Below, in pieces: positions 48,918 through 56,798 of a stretch of 64,000 bases of DNA. The first letter of the stretch is position 1, and every line of letters starts with the position of its first letter. The translations under genes and the position numbers were made by a program. This DNA is from Allobosea sp. Lineage in GTDB: Bacteria > Pseudomonadota > Alphaproteobacteria > Rhizobiales > Beijerinckiaceae. The notes under the pieces were generated by a model that saw nothing but the letters and a program-made list of their open reading frames with translations, was not told the origin of the DNA and ran no database searches. Location of the stretch: NCBI GenBank assembly GCA_024231975.1, contig JAAEQB010000097.1, positions 124,001 to 188,000 of the forward strand, given 5' to 3'.

Positions 48918-50486
48918 TCACTCCTTCCAGGCATCGCGGAAGCCGTCGTCTACGCCGATGCCGGTGGTGACGAGGTTCTTGACGTTGCAGCGATAGATGG
49001 TCGGGAAATCCATCTCGAGCAGCCAGAGCACCGGCAGTTCATCGGCGAGCAGCTTCTGCACCTTGGTGTAGAGTTCCTGGCGCTCCTTGTCGGTCGGTGC
49101 GATCGCCGCGTCGGCGAAGAGCTTGTCGACCTCCGGATTGGAGTAGCCGCCGACATTGGCGAAGGGATTGCCCTTGGCGATGTTGCTGGTGATGTAGCTG
49201 CGCGCCACGCCCATGGCGGGGTCGCCGAGCTGGTAGAGGAAGTTGAAGTTGAGGTCGAAGTCCCAGTTGCTGGCCTTCTGGGTCCAGCCGGGCACGTCGG
49301 TGTTCTCGACCTGGACCTTGACGCCGACATCCTCGAGGTTCTGCTTGATCGCCTCGGTCCAGCGCGTCCAGGTCTCGCCATAAGGCAGGTTGAGCAGGCG
49401 GATCGTTTCGCCCTTGTAGCCGGACGCCTTGATCAGATCCTTCGCCTTCTTCGGGTCGAAATCGTATTTCGGGACGTCGCCCGAATAGAACTTGGTCTTG
49501 GACGAGATCGGGCCGGTCGGCAGCTTGCCGAGTCCGCCCCAGACCACCTCGCGGCCGAATTCGCGATCGATCGCGTACATCAGCCCCTGGCGGAACTGCT
49601 TGTTGCCGAGAATGCCGTTGCGGACGTTCGGCGTCAGCCAGGCATGGGGGGCGAACATCTCCCAGCCTTTTGTCGTCATGCAGGTGTTGGGCAGCTTGGA
49701 GAGGCGGGCGACGTCATAGACGTCGACCGAGCCGCCGGTCAGCACATCGACCTTGCCGGTCTCGTAGGCGACGGCACGCGCCGCCGCATCGGGGATGATC
49801 TGCCAGTAGATCTCGTCGAGGTTCGGCTTGCCCTTCAGCCAGTAGTTCTCGTTCTTGACGAGGTGGATATAGGAGCCCTTCTTCCACTCCTTCAGCTTGA
49901 ACGGGCCCGTGCCGATCGGCGTGTTGTTGGCCGGATTGGCGCGGTAGTCGGTGCCGTCATAGATGTGCTTGGGTATCATCGGCGCGGAGGCGACCTCCTG
50001 CGTCATGATCATCGGGCCGAAGGGCTGCTTCAGCGTGATCTTCACGGTGAGGTCGTCGACCTTCTCGATCTTCTCGACCTGGGCGTTGACGATCGGGCGC
50101 CAGCGCGGGTGGACCTCGCGCAGGAACTTGTCGAGGGTGAAGACGACGTCATCGGCCGTGAACGGCTTGCCGTCATGCCAGGTCACGCCCTCCTGCAGCT
50201 TGAAGGTGTAGACCTTGGCGTCCGGCGAGATCTCCCAGCTCTTGGCCAGCGAGGGCTGCGGCTCGAGCTTCTCGTTGTAGCGCAGCAGCGACTCGTAGAT
50301 GTTGCCGGCGACCATGTTGGTCGGGCCGTTCTGGTTGAGTCCCTGCATCAGCATCGGCGGCTCGGGCTGGACGACGACATGGACCGTGCCGCCCTTCTTC
50401 GGTTCCTGCGCCTGCACCAGGTCGAGCGCAAAGCCGAGCGCCAGGACGGAGGCGGCGAGCGCCAGGCCAAATCTCAATCCGGTCAT
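48918..50486 (-). CDS. Dpp-type ABC transporter substrate-binding protein
   Basis: The 522-residue SBP_bac_5 protein has a Sec signal (MTGLRFGLALAASVLALGFA, ending near LVQAQE). Family segments include QPSLAKSWEISPDAKVYTF, LQEGVTWHDGKPFTADDVV and the C-terminal FADAAIAPTDKERQELYTKV. ATG 50486 has GGGGGAGAACGACG before it and begins the signal, so the two upstream ATGs were rejected. It heads the operon with DppB, DppC, dual ATPase and M20 deacylase genes. The cargo is probably an acylated amino acid or peptide. Confidence 0.92.
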   Translation of the reverse strand: MTGLRFGLALAASVLALGFALDLVQAQEPKKGGTVHVVVQPEPPMLMQGLNQNGPTNMVAGNIYESLLRYNEKLEPQPSLAKSWEISPDAKVYTFKLQEGVTWHDGKPFTADDVVFTLDKFLREVHPRWRPIVNAQVEKIEKVDDLTVKITLKQPFGPMIMTQEVASAPMIPKHIYDGTDYRANPANNTPIGTGPFKLKEWKKGSYIHLVKNENYWLKGKPNLDEIYWQIIPDAAARAVAYETGKVDVLTGGSVDVYDVARLSKLPNTCMTTKGWEMFAPHAWLTPNVRNGILGNKQFRQGLMYAIDREFGREVVWGGLGKLPTGPISSKTKFYSGDVPKYDFDPKKAKDLIKASGYKGETIRLLNLPYGETWTRWTEAIKQNLEDVGVKVQVENTDVPGWTQKASNWDFDLNFNFLYQLGDPAMGVARSYITSNIAKGNPFANVGGYSNPEVDKLFADAAIAPTDKERQELYTKVQKLLADELPVLWLLEMDFPTIYRCNVKNLVTTGIGVDDGFRDAWKE

Positions 50487-50592
50487 CGTCGTTCTCCCCC
50501 GTTTGTTCATTGGCAGCCGGTTCGGGCAGATCGCACCCGATCGGGCGCCCGTTGGCAAGCTCGGCGGTCATGAAAGCGAGAGACAAAATCCG

Positions 50593-50607
50593 TGTCAAGG
50601 ATTGACA
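50593..50607. promoter_or_regulatory. Candidate IclR operator overlapping divergent -35 boxes
   Basis: TGTCAA-GGA-TTGACA is a perfect 6-3-6 palindrome in the 157-bp gap between the binding-protein gene and the iclR gene. Read on either strand it supplies a TTGACA -35 box, one for each divergent direction. On the minus strand TTTCAT follows 17 bp later. Confidence 0.55.
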
Positions 50608-50643
50608 TGCCGTGTTATTAGGCGACACACTCAGCAAACGACC

Positions 50644-51468
50644 ATGGCGCGCGCTTCACTTGCAATGAACCGGACAGACGAGGACAGGGCCGCGCAATTG
50701 CCGCCGGGCGTGCCGATCGTCCGTGCCGTCGATCGTGCCATCGCTTTGCTCCGGGCTTTCCGCCCGGAACAGCCACGGCTCGGCCTCAGCGAGCTGGCGC
50801 GACAGGTCGGGCTCGACAAGGGCACGGCACGGCGCCTGCTATTGACGCTGCAGCTCAACGAGCTCGTCGAATATGACGAACATTCACAGAGCTACGCGCT
50901 CGCCGTCGGCCTGATCGAGCTCGGCAGCGCGGTGACGACCGGCCGCGAATTGCGCGACATTGCCGGCCCCTACCTCACCGAAATCGCCGAGAAGACCGGC
51001 GCCACCGCCTTCATCTGGGTCCATATCGCCGGGCGCGGCCTTTGCGTCGATCGGGTGCGCGCCTCGCTGCCGCATGTCGACGCGACCTGGTTCGCGGTCG
51101 GCGCGCAGGCACCGCTGAACTGCGGCGGTGGCCCGCGCGTGCTCCTCGCCTATCTCGACGACGAGCAGCGCCGGCTGGCGCTCTCGATCGAATTGCCCAA
51201 GCGCGCTCCGGCGAGCCAGACCGATCCGGCGCTGCTCTGGCGCGAGGCTGACCGCATCCGCGCGCAGGGCTGGGAGCTGGCGGCCGATGATTTCTTCATC
51301 GGCCTGACCGGTGTCGGCGTGCCGATCTTCGACCGCTCGGGGGCGCTCGCCGGGGCGCTCAGCATCTCCTCGCTGACCTCGATCGTCGCGCCGCAGGGGC
51401 ATCCGGTGCATCTCGACGCGCTGCGCGACGCGGCCGCGCGGATCGGCGCGCGCCTGCTGCCAGGGTGA
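50644..51468 (+). CDS. IclR-family transcriptional regulator
   Basis: The 274-residue protein has the IclR winged helix (VPIVRAVDRAIALLRAF, LGLSELARQVGLDKGTARRL). A GAF-like effector domain follows, with RELRDIAGPYLTEIAEKTGA and LSISSLTSIVAPQG. It is divergent from the Dpp operon at 43876-50486 and probably controls it and itself through the palindrome at 50593-50607. ATG 50665 is an alternative start. Confidence 0.92.
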   Translation: MARASLAMNRTDEDRAAQLPPGVPIVRAVDRAIALLRAFRPEQPRLGLSELARQVGLDKGTARRLLLTLQLNELVEYDEHSQSYALAVGLIELGSAVTTGRELRDIAGPYLTEIAEKTGATAFIWVHIAGRGLCVDRVRASLPHVDATWFAVGAQAPLNCGGGPRVLLAYLDDEQRRLALSIELPKRAPASQTDPALLWREADRIRAQGWELAADDFFIGLTGVGVPIFDRSGALAGALSISSLTSIVAPQGHPVHLDALRDAAARIGARLLPG

Positions 51469-51471
51469 GCA

Positions 51472-51621
51472 CCGTCTTTCCGGGACTTCGCGTAGCGAAG
51501 GGCCCGGAACCCAGAACCGATGCCGGTCGGGTTGATAGCGCGACGGCCGGTTCGCATTTGCGGTCAACGGTATCGGTTCTGGGTTCCGGGCTCGATCCTT
51601 CGGATCGCCCCGGAATGACGG
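51472..51621. repeat. Type C intergenic repeat (intact copy)
   Basis: The left end is CCGTCTTTCCGGGACTTCGC, then GTAGCGAAGGGCCCGGAACC. It is inverted at the right as GGGTTCCGGGCTCGATCCTT, then CGGATCGCCCCGGAATGACG. An inner pair, CAGAACCGAT and ATCGGTTCTG, extends the symmetry. It lies between the convergent iclR and lrp genes and is the reference for the interrupted copy at 15648-15864. Confidence 0.75.
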
Positions 51622-51633
51622 CGTGGTTCGGCC

Positions 51634-52065
51634 TTACCGCTCGATCCGCGTGGACAGGATGATCGAGGACATGGTGCGCTCGACGCCTTCGAGCGCGCCG
51701 ATCCGGTCGATCAGCGCGTCGAGCTCGCCGATCGAGGGCGCCACCACCACGGCGATCATGTCGAACTGGCCGCTGATCGAATGCAGCGTCCTGATCTCGG
51801 GGATGCGGCGCAGCTCCGTCTCGACGCGCGCCGCAAGCTTCGGCAGGGCGGTGATCAGGACATGCGCCTTGACCTGACCCTTCTCGTAATCCTCCGACAG
51901 CCGCGCGGTGTAGCCGGCAATGACACCGCGGCGCTCCAGGCGCTCGATCCGGCTCTGCACTGTCGTGCGCGACAAGCCGAGCTTGCGGCCGAGCTCGGCC
52001 ACCGGCGCGCGGGCGTTCTCGGTGAGCAGGGTCAGGAGATGGCGATCGGTCGGGTCTATTAGCAT
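51634..52065 (-). CDS. Lrp/AsnC-family transcriptional regulator
   Basis: The 143-residue protein has the Lrp helix-turn-helix (ARAPVAELGRKLGLSRTTVQ) and a C-terminal RAM domain (VKAHVLITALPKLAARVETE, ISGQFDMIAVVVAPSIGELD). It is divergent from the saccharopine-dehydrogenase-like gene, whose expression it probably controls in response to an amino acid. Size and layout are standard. Confidence 0.92.
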   Translation of the reverse strand: MLIDPTDRHLLTLLTENARAPVAELGRKLGLSRTTVQSRIERLERRGVIAGYTARLSEDYEKGQVKAHVLITALPKLAARVETELRRIPEIRTLHSISGQFDMIAVVVAPSIGELDALIDRIGALEGVERTMSSIILSTRIER

Positions 52066-52148
52066 AGCGCCGAAAGCTTACGGCGGTTCGCTGAAAAATC
52101 CCATATGAATCGTCGTGTCGCCGGCTTCTAACCGACGACGCCGCGAGC

Positions 52149-52172
52149 GAATCTGTCTGCAGAAACAGATTC
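52149..52172 (+). promoter_or_regulatory. Perfect 8-bp inverted repeat in the lrp / dehydrogenase gap
   Basis: GAATCTGT (52149-52156) and ACAGATTC (52165-52172) flank an 8-nt loop just before the GGGGGAA ribosome site of the dehydrogenase gene. It may be a 5'-UTR hairpin or a regulator site. AT-rich sequence upstream (TGAAAAATCCCATATGAATC near 52091) is a second Lrp-site candidate. Confidence 0.4.
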
Positions 52173-52184
52173 ATCGGGGGAACC

Positions 52185-53312
52185 ATGAAAAACGTGGTCG
52201 TCATCGGCGCCGGCAAGATCGGCGCAACCATCGCCGACCTGCTCGGCGCCACCGGGGATTACCGCGTGGTGATCGCCGACCGCTCCAACGAACAGCTCGC
52301 CGCGATCAAGACCAGCCCGACGATCTCGACCCGCCGGGTCGACATCACCGACGCCGCCGAACTCGCAGAGGTGCTGAACGGCGCCTTCGCCGTACTCTCG
52401 GCCGCGCCCTACGACCTGACGACGCGCATCGCCGAGGCCGCCGCGGCGCAGGGCGTGCACTATCTCGACCTGACCGAGGACGTCGCCTCGACCCGCCGCG
52501 TCAAGGAGCTGGCGCTGACCGCCAAGGCGGCGCTGATCCCGCAATGCGGGCTGGCTCCGGGCTTCATCTCGATCGTCGCCGCCGATCTCGCCCGCGACTT
52601 CGACCAGCTCGACAGCTTGAAGCTGCGCGTCGGCGCGCTGCCGCAGTACCCGTCCAATGCGCTGAACTACAACCTGACCTGGAGCACGGACGGGGTCATC
52701 AACGAGTATTGCGAGCCGTGCGAAGCCGTGGTCAACGGCGAGCGCGTGCTGGTGCCGGCAATGGAAGAGCGTGAGGAATTCTCGCTCGACGGCGTCACCT
52801 ACGAGGCCTTCAACACCTCCGGCGGGCTCGGCACGCTCTGCGACACGCTCGCCGGCAAGGTCCGCACGCTGAACTACCGTACCATCCGCTATCCCGGCCA
52901 TTGCGCGATCATGAAGGCGCTGCTCCAGGACCTGCGTCTCTCCGAACGGCGCGACGTGCTGAAGGACATCTTCGAGAACGCCCTGCCGAGCACGCTGCAG
53001 GACGTGGTCGTGATCTTCGTCACCGCCAGCGGCCGGATGAACGGCCGGCTGACCCAACAGACCTATGCCAACAAGGTCTACAGCGCCGTGGTCGGCGGCG
53101 TGATGCGCAGCGCCATCCAGATCACCACGGCGTCCGGCATCTGCGCGGTGCTCGACCTGCTGGCAGAGGGCAAGCTGCCGCAGAAGGGCTTCGTCAAGCA
53201 GGAAGACATCGGCTTCGACGCCTTCCTCGCCAACCGCTTCGGCCGCGCCTATGCCCGGCCCGAGGATCTCGGCCACGCCCCCGGCGAGACCCACGCGGCC
53301 CGCGCGGCCTGA
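52185..53312 (+). CDS. Saccharopine-dehydrogenase-like oxidoreductase
   Basis: The 375-residue protein begins with the Rossmann motif VVVIGAGKIGATIADLLG. It then has the saccharopine-dehydrogenase domain: AVLSAAPYDLTTRIAEAAAA, GVHYLDLTEDVASTRRVKEL and IPQCGLAPGFISIVAADLAR. Family members act at the amino-adipate/lysine branch, or as lysine or carboxynorspermidine dehydrogenases. The divergent Lrp gene favours an amino-acid catabolic role, perhaps in lysine breakdown, which is inferred. No partner aminoadipate-semialdehyde dehydrogenase gene is adjacent. Confidence 0.8.
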   Translation: MKNVVVIGAGKIGATIADLLGATGDYRVVIADRSNEQLAAIKTSPTISTRRVDITDAAELAEVLNGAFAVLSAAPYDLTTRIAEAAAAQGVHYLDLTEDVASTRRVKELALTAKAALIPQCGLAPGFISIVAADLARDFDQLDSLKLRVGALPQYPSNALNYNLTWSTDGVINEYCEPCEAVVNGERVLVPAMEEREEFSLDGVTYEAFNTSGGLGTLCDTLAGKVRTLNYRTIRYPGHCAIMKALLQDLRLSERRDVLKDIFENALPSTLQDVVVIFVTASGRMNGRLTQQTYANKVYSAVVGGVMRSAIQITTASGICAVLDLLAEGKLPQKGFVKQEDIGFDAFLANRFGRAYARPEDLGHAPGETHAARAA

Positions 53313-53377
53313 GCCGGCCGCCAAGCACATTCGCCTGCGGCTCGCAAGCGGGCCGATGTCAGGGGGTGCATGACCGA

Positions 53378-53453
53378 CTTTGGGCTGGCAACGGCCCAAA
53401 GCCGAGCTACAAGACAAAAAATAGTTCCATAGGGAACGTTTGCGGGGAAACGA
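53378..53453 (+). promoter_or_regulatory. Three small inverted repeats upstream of the MlrC operon
   Basis: CTTTGGGC/GCCCAAAG (53378-53401) could end the upstream transcript. GTTCC-ATAG-GGAAC (53424-53437) looks like a regulator site. CGTTT/AAACG (53438-53453) adjoins the ATG at 53461. They are compact and lie in an A-rich stretch of the 148-bp gap. Confidence 0.4.
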
Positions 53454-53460
53454 TCAAACG

Positions 53461-54948
53461 ATGGCCAGACGCGTCCTGATCGCGGAATTCATGCATGAGA
53501 CGAACACCTTCAGTGTTCAGCTCACCGATGAGGCGGTGTTCCGCCATCACGGCGTCTTCCGCGACAATGAGGTTCCCGCCGCCTTCCAGGGGACGCGGAC
53601 CTCGATGGGCGCTGCCTTCGAGGCCGCCGGAAAGTTCGGTTGGAGCCTCGTCCATCCGCTCGTCACCGGAGCCAACCCGTCAGGCCGCGTCACCGACGCG
53701 GCCTTCGACGTCTTTGCCGGGATGATCGTTTCCGCCTGCGAGCGGCTCGACGGCGTGCTGCTGCATCTGCACGGGGCGATGGCAACCGAGAGCTCGGATG
53801 ATGGCGAAGGCGAATTGCTCAAGCGCATCCGCGCCAAGGTCGGACCAGACGTCCCGGTCGTCGCGATCCTCGACCTGCACGCGACGCTGACGCAAGCAAT
53901 GGCCGACAACGCCAACGCGCTGATCTCCTACCGGACCTATCCGCATATCGACCAGTATGAGCGCACCTGGCAGGGCGCCGAGTTGCTGGAGCGCGCGATG
54001 CGAGGCGAGATCAGGCCGCGTGTCGCGGTGGCGCGCCGGCCGATCCTCTATGCGCTCGATGGCGGGCGCACGACCTCACCACCCTTCATGGAGCTGCTGC
54101 GCCGTGGCGATGTGCTGGAGGCAGCGGGCGGTGCGCTCGTCGTCAGCGTCCAGGCCGGCTTCTCCTCGGCCGATGTCCACGATATCGGCCCGTCCATCGC
54201 CGTGACCCATGACGATCGCGGCAAGGCGCAGGCCATCGCCGAGGAGCTGATGGACTATGCCTGGGAGCAGCGGCACTTCTCCTCGATCCACTTCACCCCG
54301 CTGAAGGAGGCTATGGCGAGGGCGAAGGCCGGCGAAGGCACGCTCGGGCCGGAGGCCGGCGGCAAGCCGGTGGTGATCTCCGACTACTCCGACAATCCCG
54401 GCTCCGGTGCCTATGGCGACGCGACCAATCTGCTGCGCGCCGTGCTCGACGCCGGCCTCAAGAATGTCGGCTTCCACGCGATCCGCGATCCGGAAGCCGC
54501 GCTCGCAGCGCAGGCGGCCGGCGTCGGCAACCGCGTCAAGCTGAAGCTCGGCGGCAAGGTCGATCCGTCGACCGGCGGCGGCCCGCTCGAGCTCGACGCC
54601 CATGTCGTCGCGCTCACCGACGGGCATTTCATCTGCTACGGGCCGATGGGCGGCGGCGTCTGGCGCAATTACGGGCTCTCGGCGCTGCTGCGCGTCGACG
54701 ATGTCGAGATCATCGTCATCACCCATAACGGCCAGGCGACCGACCTTGCCCAGTTCACCTCGCTCGGCGTCGATCCCACGCGGAAATCGACCGTCATCGT
54801 CAAATCGATGCAGCATTTCCGTGCCGCCTTCGAGCCGATCGCGCGCGAGGTGATCGAGGTCGACACCGGCGCGCTCTCGACCAAGAACTTCAAGGAGCGC
54901 CCCTACAAGAAGGTGCGCCGCCCGATCTTCCCGCTCGACGACATCTGA
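53461..54948 (+). CDS. M81-family metallopeptidase (MlrC / microcystinase-C-like)
   Basis: The 495-residue protein starts MARRVLIAEFMHETNTFSVQ and shows the M81 features LLHLHGAMATESSDDGEGEL, AILDLHATLTQAMADNANAL and RTYPHIDQYERTW. The C-terminal domain contains VISDYSDNPGSGAYGDAT and YGPMGGGVWRNYGLSALL. His and Asp residues in the HETNTF, DLHATL and YPHID motifs are likely zinc ligands. MlrC degrades linearised microcystin and related small peptides, and most relatives have unknown substrates. It is the first gene of an operon with an amidohydrolase, a Dpp-type importer and an aspartoacylase-like enzyme. Confidence 0.9.
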   Translation: MARRVLIAEFMHETNTFSVQLTDEAVFRHHGVFRDNEVPAAFQGTRTSMGAAFEAAGKFGWSLVHPLVTGANPSGRVTDAAFDVFAGMIVSACERLDGVLLHLHGAMATESSDDGEGELLKRIRAKVGPDVPVVAILDLHATLTQAMADNANALISYRTYPHIDQYERTWQGAELLERAMRGEIRPRVAVARRPILYALDGGRTTSPPFMELLRRGDVLEAAGGALVVSVQAGFSSADVHDIGPSIAVTHDDRGKAQAIAEELMDYAWEQRHFSSIHFTPLKEAMARAKAGEGTLGPEAGGKPVVISDYSDNPGSGAYGDATNLLRAVLDAGLKNVGFHAIRDPEAALAAQAAGVGNRVKLKLGGKVDPSTGGGPLELDAHVVALTDGHFICYGPMGGGVWRNYGLSALLRVDDVEIIVITHNGQATDLAQFTSLGVDPTRKSTVIVKSMQHFRAAFEPIAREVIEVDTGALSTKNFKERPYKKVRRPIFPLDDI

Positions 54949-55009
54949 GCGGGATCGAAGACCACGACCGGCCGAAAGCGCCGGCAGCTACGAGACTGGA
55001 GGATGCCAG

Positions 55010-55039
55010 ATGGCAGGGATGACGGAGCAAGCGGCATGA
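55010..55039 (+). CDS. Nine-codon minigene coupled to the amidohydrolase start
   Basis: ATG 55010 encodes MAGMTEQAA. Its TGA overlaps the amidohydrolase ATG (ATGA at 55036-55039), and TGGAGG lies 7 nt before its own start. It could serve as a translational coupling element, or it may be chance. Confidence 0.3.
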   Translation: MAGMTEQAA

Positions 55040-56667
55040 GCGTCAAGGCCGATATCGTGCTGCGCGGCGGGCCGATCTGGTGCGGGCGCGAAGAGGGCGT
55101 GGTCGAGGCGCTGGCGCTCTGGGGCGACAAGGTGCTCGCCGCCGGCAAGGAGGCCGCGCTCGCCGGTCTCGTCGGACCCTCGACCAAGGTCATCGACCTC
55201 GCCGGCCGTCTGGCGACGCCGGGGCTGAACGATTCCCATCTCCACCTGATCTCGGTCGGCCTGACCATGGATTGGGTCGACGCCCGTCCCGCCGTGGCCC
55301 CGACGCTGGACGCCCTGCTCGGCCAGATCGCCGAGCGCGCCGCGAAGGCAAAGCCCGGTGAGTGGGTGCTGGCGCGCGGCTATGACCAGACCAAGCTCGA
55401 CACCGGCCGCCACCCGTTCCGCGAGGAGCTCGACCGCGCCTCCCCGAACACCCCGGTCATGCTGGTCCGGACCTGCGGCCACATCTCGATCTGCAACTCA
55501 CAGGCGCTCGCGCTCGGCGGCATCGACGAGACCTCGGCGACACCGCCCGGCGGGCTGATCGAGCAGCAGAATGGCCGCCTCACCGGCCTGCTGGCGGAAA
55601 ATGCCCGCGCCCCGGTCAAGGCCGCGATTCCGGAGCCGAGCGAGGAACAGCTTCTGGCCGCGATCGAGCGCGGCGGCAATTATCTGCTCTCGCTCGGGAT
55701 CACCAGCTGCATGGATGCAGCGGTTGGCATGGTCACCGGCTTCAACGAGATCGCGGCCTATCACAAGGCCAAGCGCGACGGCCGCCTGCCGGTGCGCACC
55801 TGGCTCGCTCTGCTCGGCGACGAGGGCCGCTCGATCGTACCGCAATGCCATGAAGCCGGACTGATCTCCGGCACCGGCGACGACATGCTGATGATCGGCG
55901 CGGTCAAGATCTTCCTCGACGGCTCGGCCGGCGGACGCACCGCCTGGATGAGCGAGCCTTATCTCGGCGACGACAAGACCACCGGCGTGCAGATGCTCTC
56001 GGACGAGGACCTGCAGCGGCAGGTGCTCGACGCCCATGCCAAGGGCTACCAGCTCGCCTGCCACGCCATCGGCGATGCGGCGATCGAGCAGCTGATCACC
56101 GCCTATGAGAAGGCGCTCAAGGCCCACCCCGATCCGGACCGGCGCCACCGCATCGAGCATTGCGGCTTCTCGACGCCGCAGCAGCACGAGCGGATGGTCA
56201 AGGCCGGCATCTATCCCTGCCCGCAGCAGGTCTTCATCCACGATTTCGGCGACGCCTATATCAAGGTGCTCGGCGAGGAGCGGGCGCTGCCGAGCTATCC
56301 GTTCCGGACCTGGTTCGATCTGGGCTTGAAACCGGCGACCGGCAGCGATGCGCCGGTCTGCGATCCCGACCCGTTCCCGAACTTCCACACCATGCTGACG
56401 CGCCAGACCTGGCGCGGCACGGTCATGGATGAGCGCCAACGCGTCTCGATCGAGGAGGCGTTGCAGGCCTATACCGAATACGGCGCCTTCTCGCAGAAGC
56501 AGGAAGCGGTGAAGGGCAAGCTCAAGCCCGGCTTCCTCGCGGATGTCGCCGTGTTCTCGCGCGATCTGCTCTCGGCCATGCCGGGAGAGATCCTCAAGGA
56601 CACACGCTGCGACCTGACCATTCGCGGCGGCAAGGTCGTCTACGAGCGTTCGGGCAGCGCGGCCTGA
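55036..56667 (+). CDS. Amidohydrolase of the YtcJ / amidohydrolase_3 family
   Basis: The 543-residue enzyme starts MSVKADIVLRGGPIW. Metal-binding motifs are GLNDSHLHLISVG (HxH), IGAVKIFLDGSAGGRTA (putative carbamylated Lys), YQLACHAIGDAAIEQ (His), RHRIEHCGF (His) and PATGSDAPVCD (Asp). The C-terminus closes the composite beta-sandwich (LKPGFLADVAVFSRD). Relatives hydrolyse N-formyl or N-acyl groups. The ATG at 55036 is favoured; an in-frame ATG at 55003 would add 11 residues and directly abuts the GGAGG. It is the second gene of the MlrC operon. Confidence 0.88.
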   Translation: MSVKADIVLRGGPIWCGREEGVVEALALWGDKVLAAGKEAALAGLVGPSTKVIDLAGRLATPGLNDSHLHLISVGLTMDWVDARPAVAPTLDALLGQIAERAAKAKPGEWVLARGYDQTKLDTGRHPFREELDRASPNTPVMLVRTCGHISICNSQALALGGIDETSATPPGGLIEQQNGRLTGLLAENARAPVKAAIPEPSEEQLLAAIERGGNYLLSLGITSCMDAAVGMVTGFNEIAAYHKAKRDGRLPVRTWLALLGDEGRSIVPQCHEAGLISGTGDDMLMIGAVKIFLDGSAGGRTAWMSEPYLGDDKTTGVQMLSDEDLQRQVLDAHAKGYQLACHAIGDAAIEQLITAYEKALKAHPDPDRRHRIEHCGFSTPQQHERMVKAGIYPCPQQVFIHDFGDAYIKVLGEERALPSYPFRTWFDLGLKPATGSDAPVCDPDPFPNFHTMLTRQTWRGTVMDERQRVSIEEALQAYTEYGAFSQKQEAVKGKLKPGFLADVAVFSRDLLSAMPGEILKDTRCDLTIRGGKVVYERSGSAA

Positions 56668-56739
56668 ACGTCGCGCTGCACAATCGAAACAAGAAGACAG
56701 GGCGCAAAAGCCCGCTAAGGTCTCAGATGGAACGAATAC

Positions 56740-56760
56740 CGGCGCCGATCAACGGCGCCG
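56740..56760 (+). promoter_or_regulatory. Hairpin in the leader before the binding-protein gene
   Basis: CGGCGCCG (56740-56747) pairs with CGGCGCCG (56753-56760) around ATCAA; each arm is also self-complementary. It lies 38 nt before the GTG start, in the 131-bp gap after the amidohydrolase gene. It may protect or attenuate the message. Confidence 0.4.
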
Positions 56761-56798
56761 ACCTCGATAAGTTCACCAACAGATTGGGAGGTTTCGAC

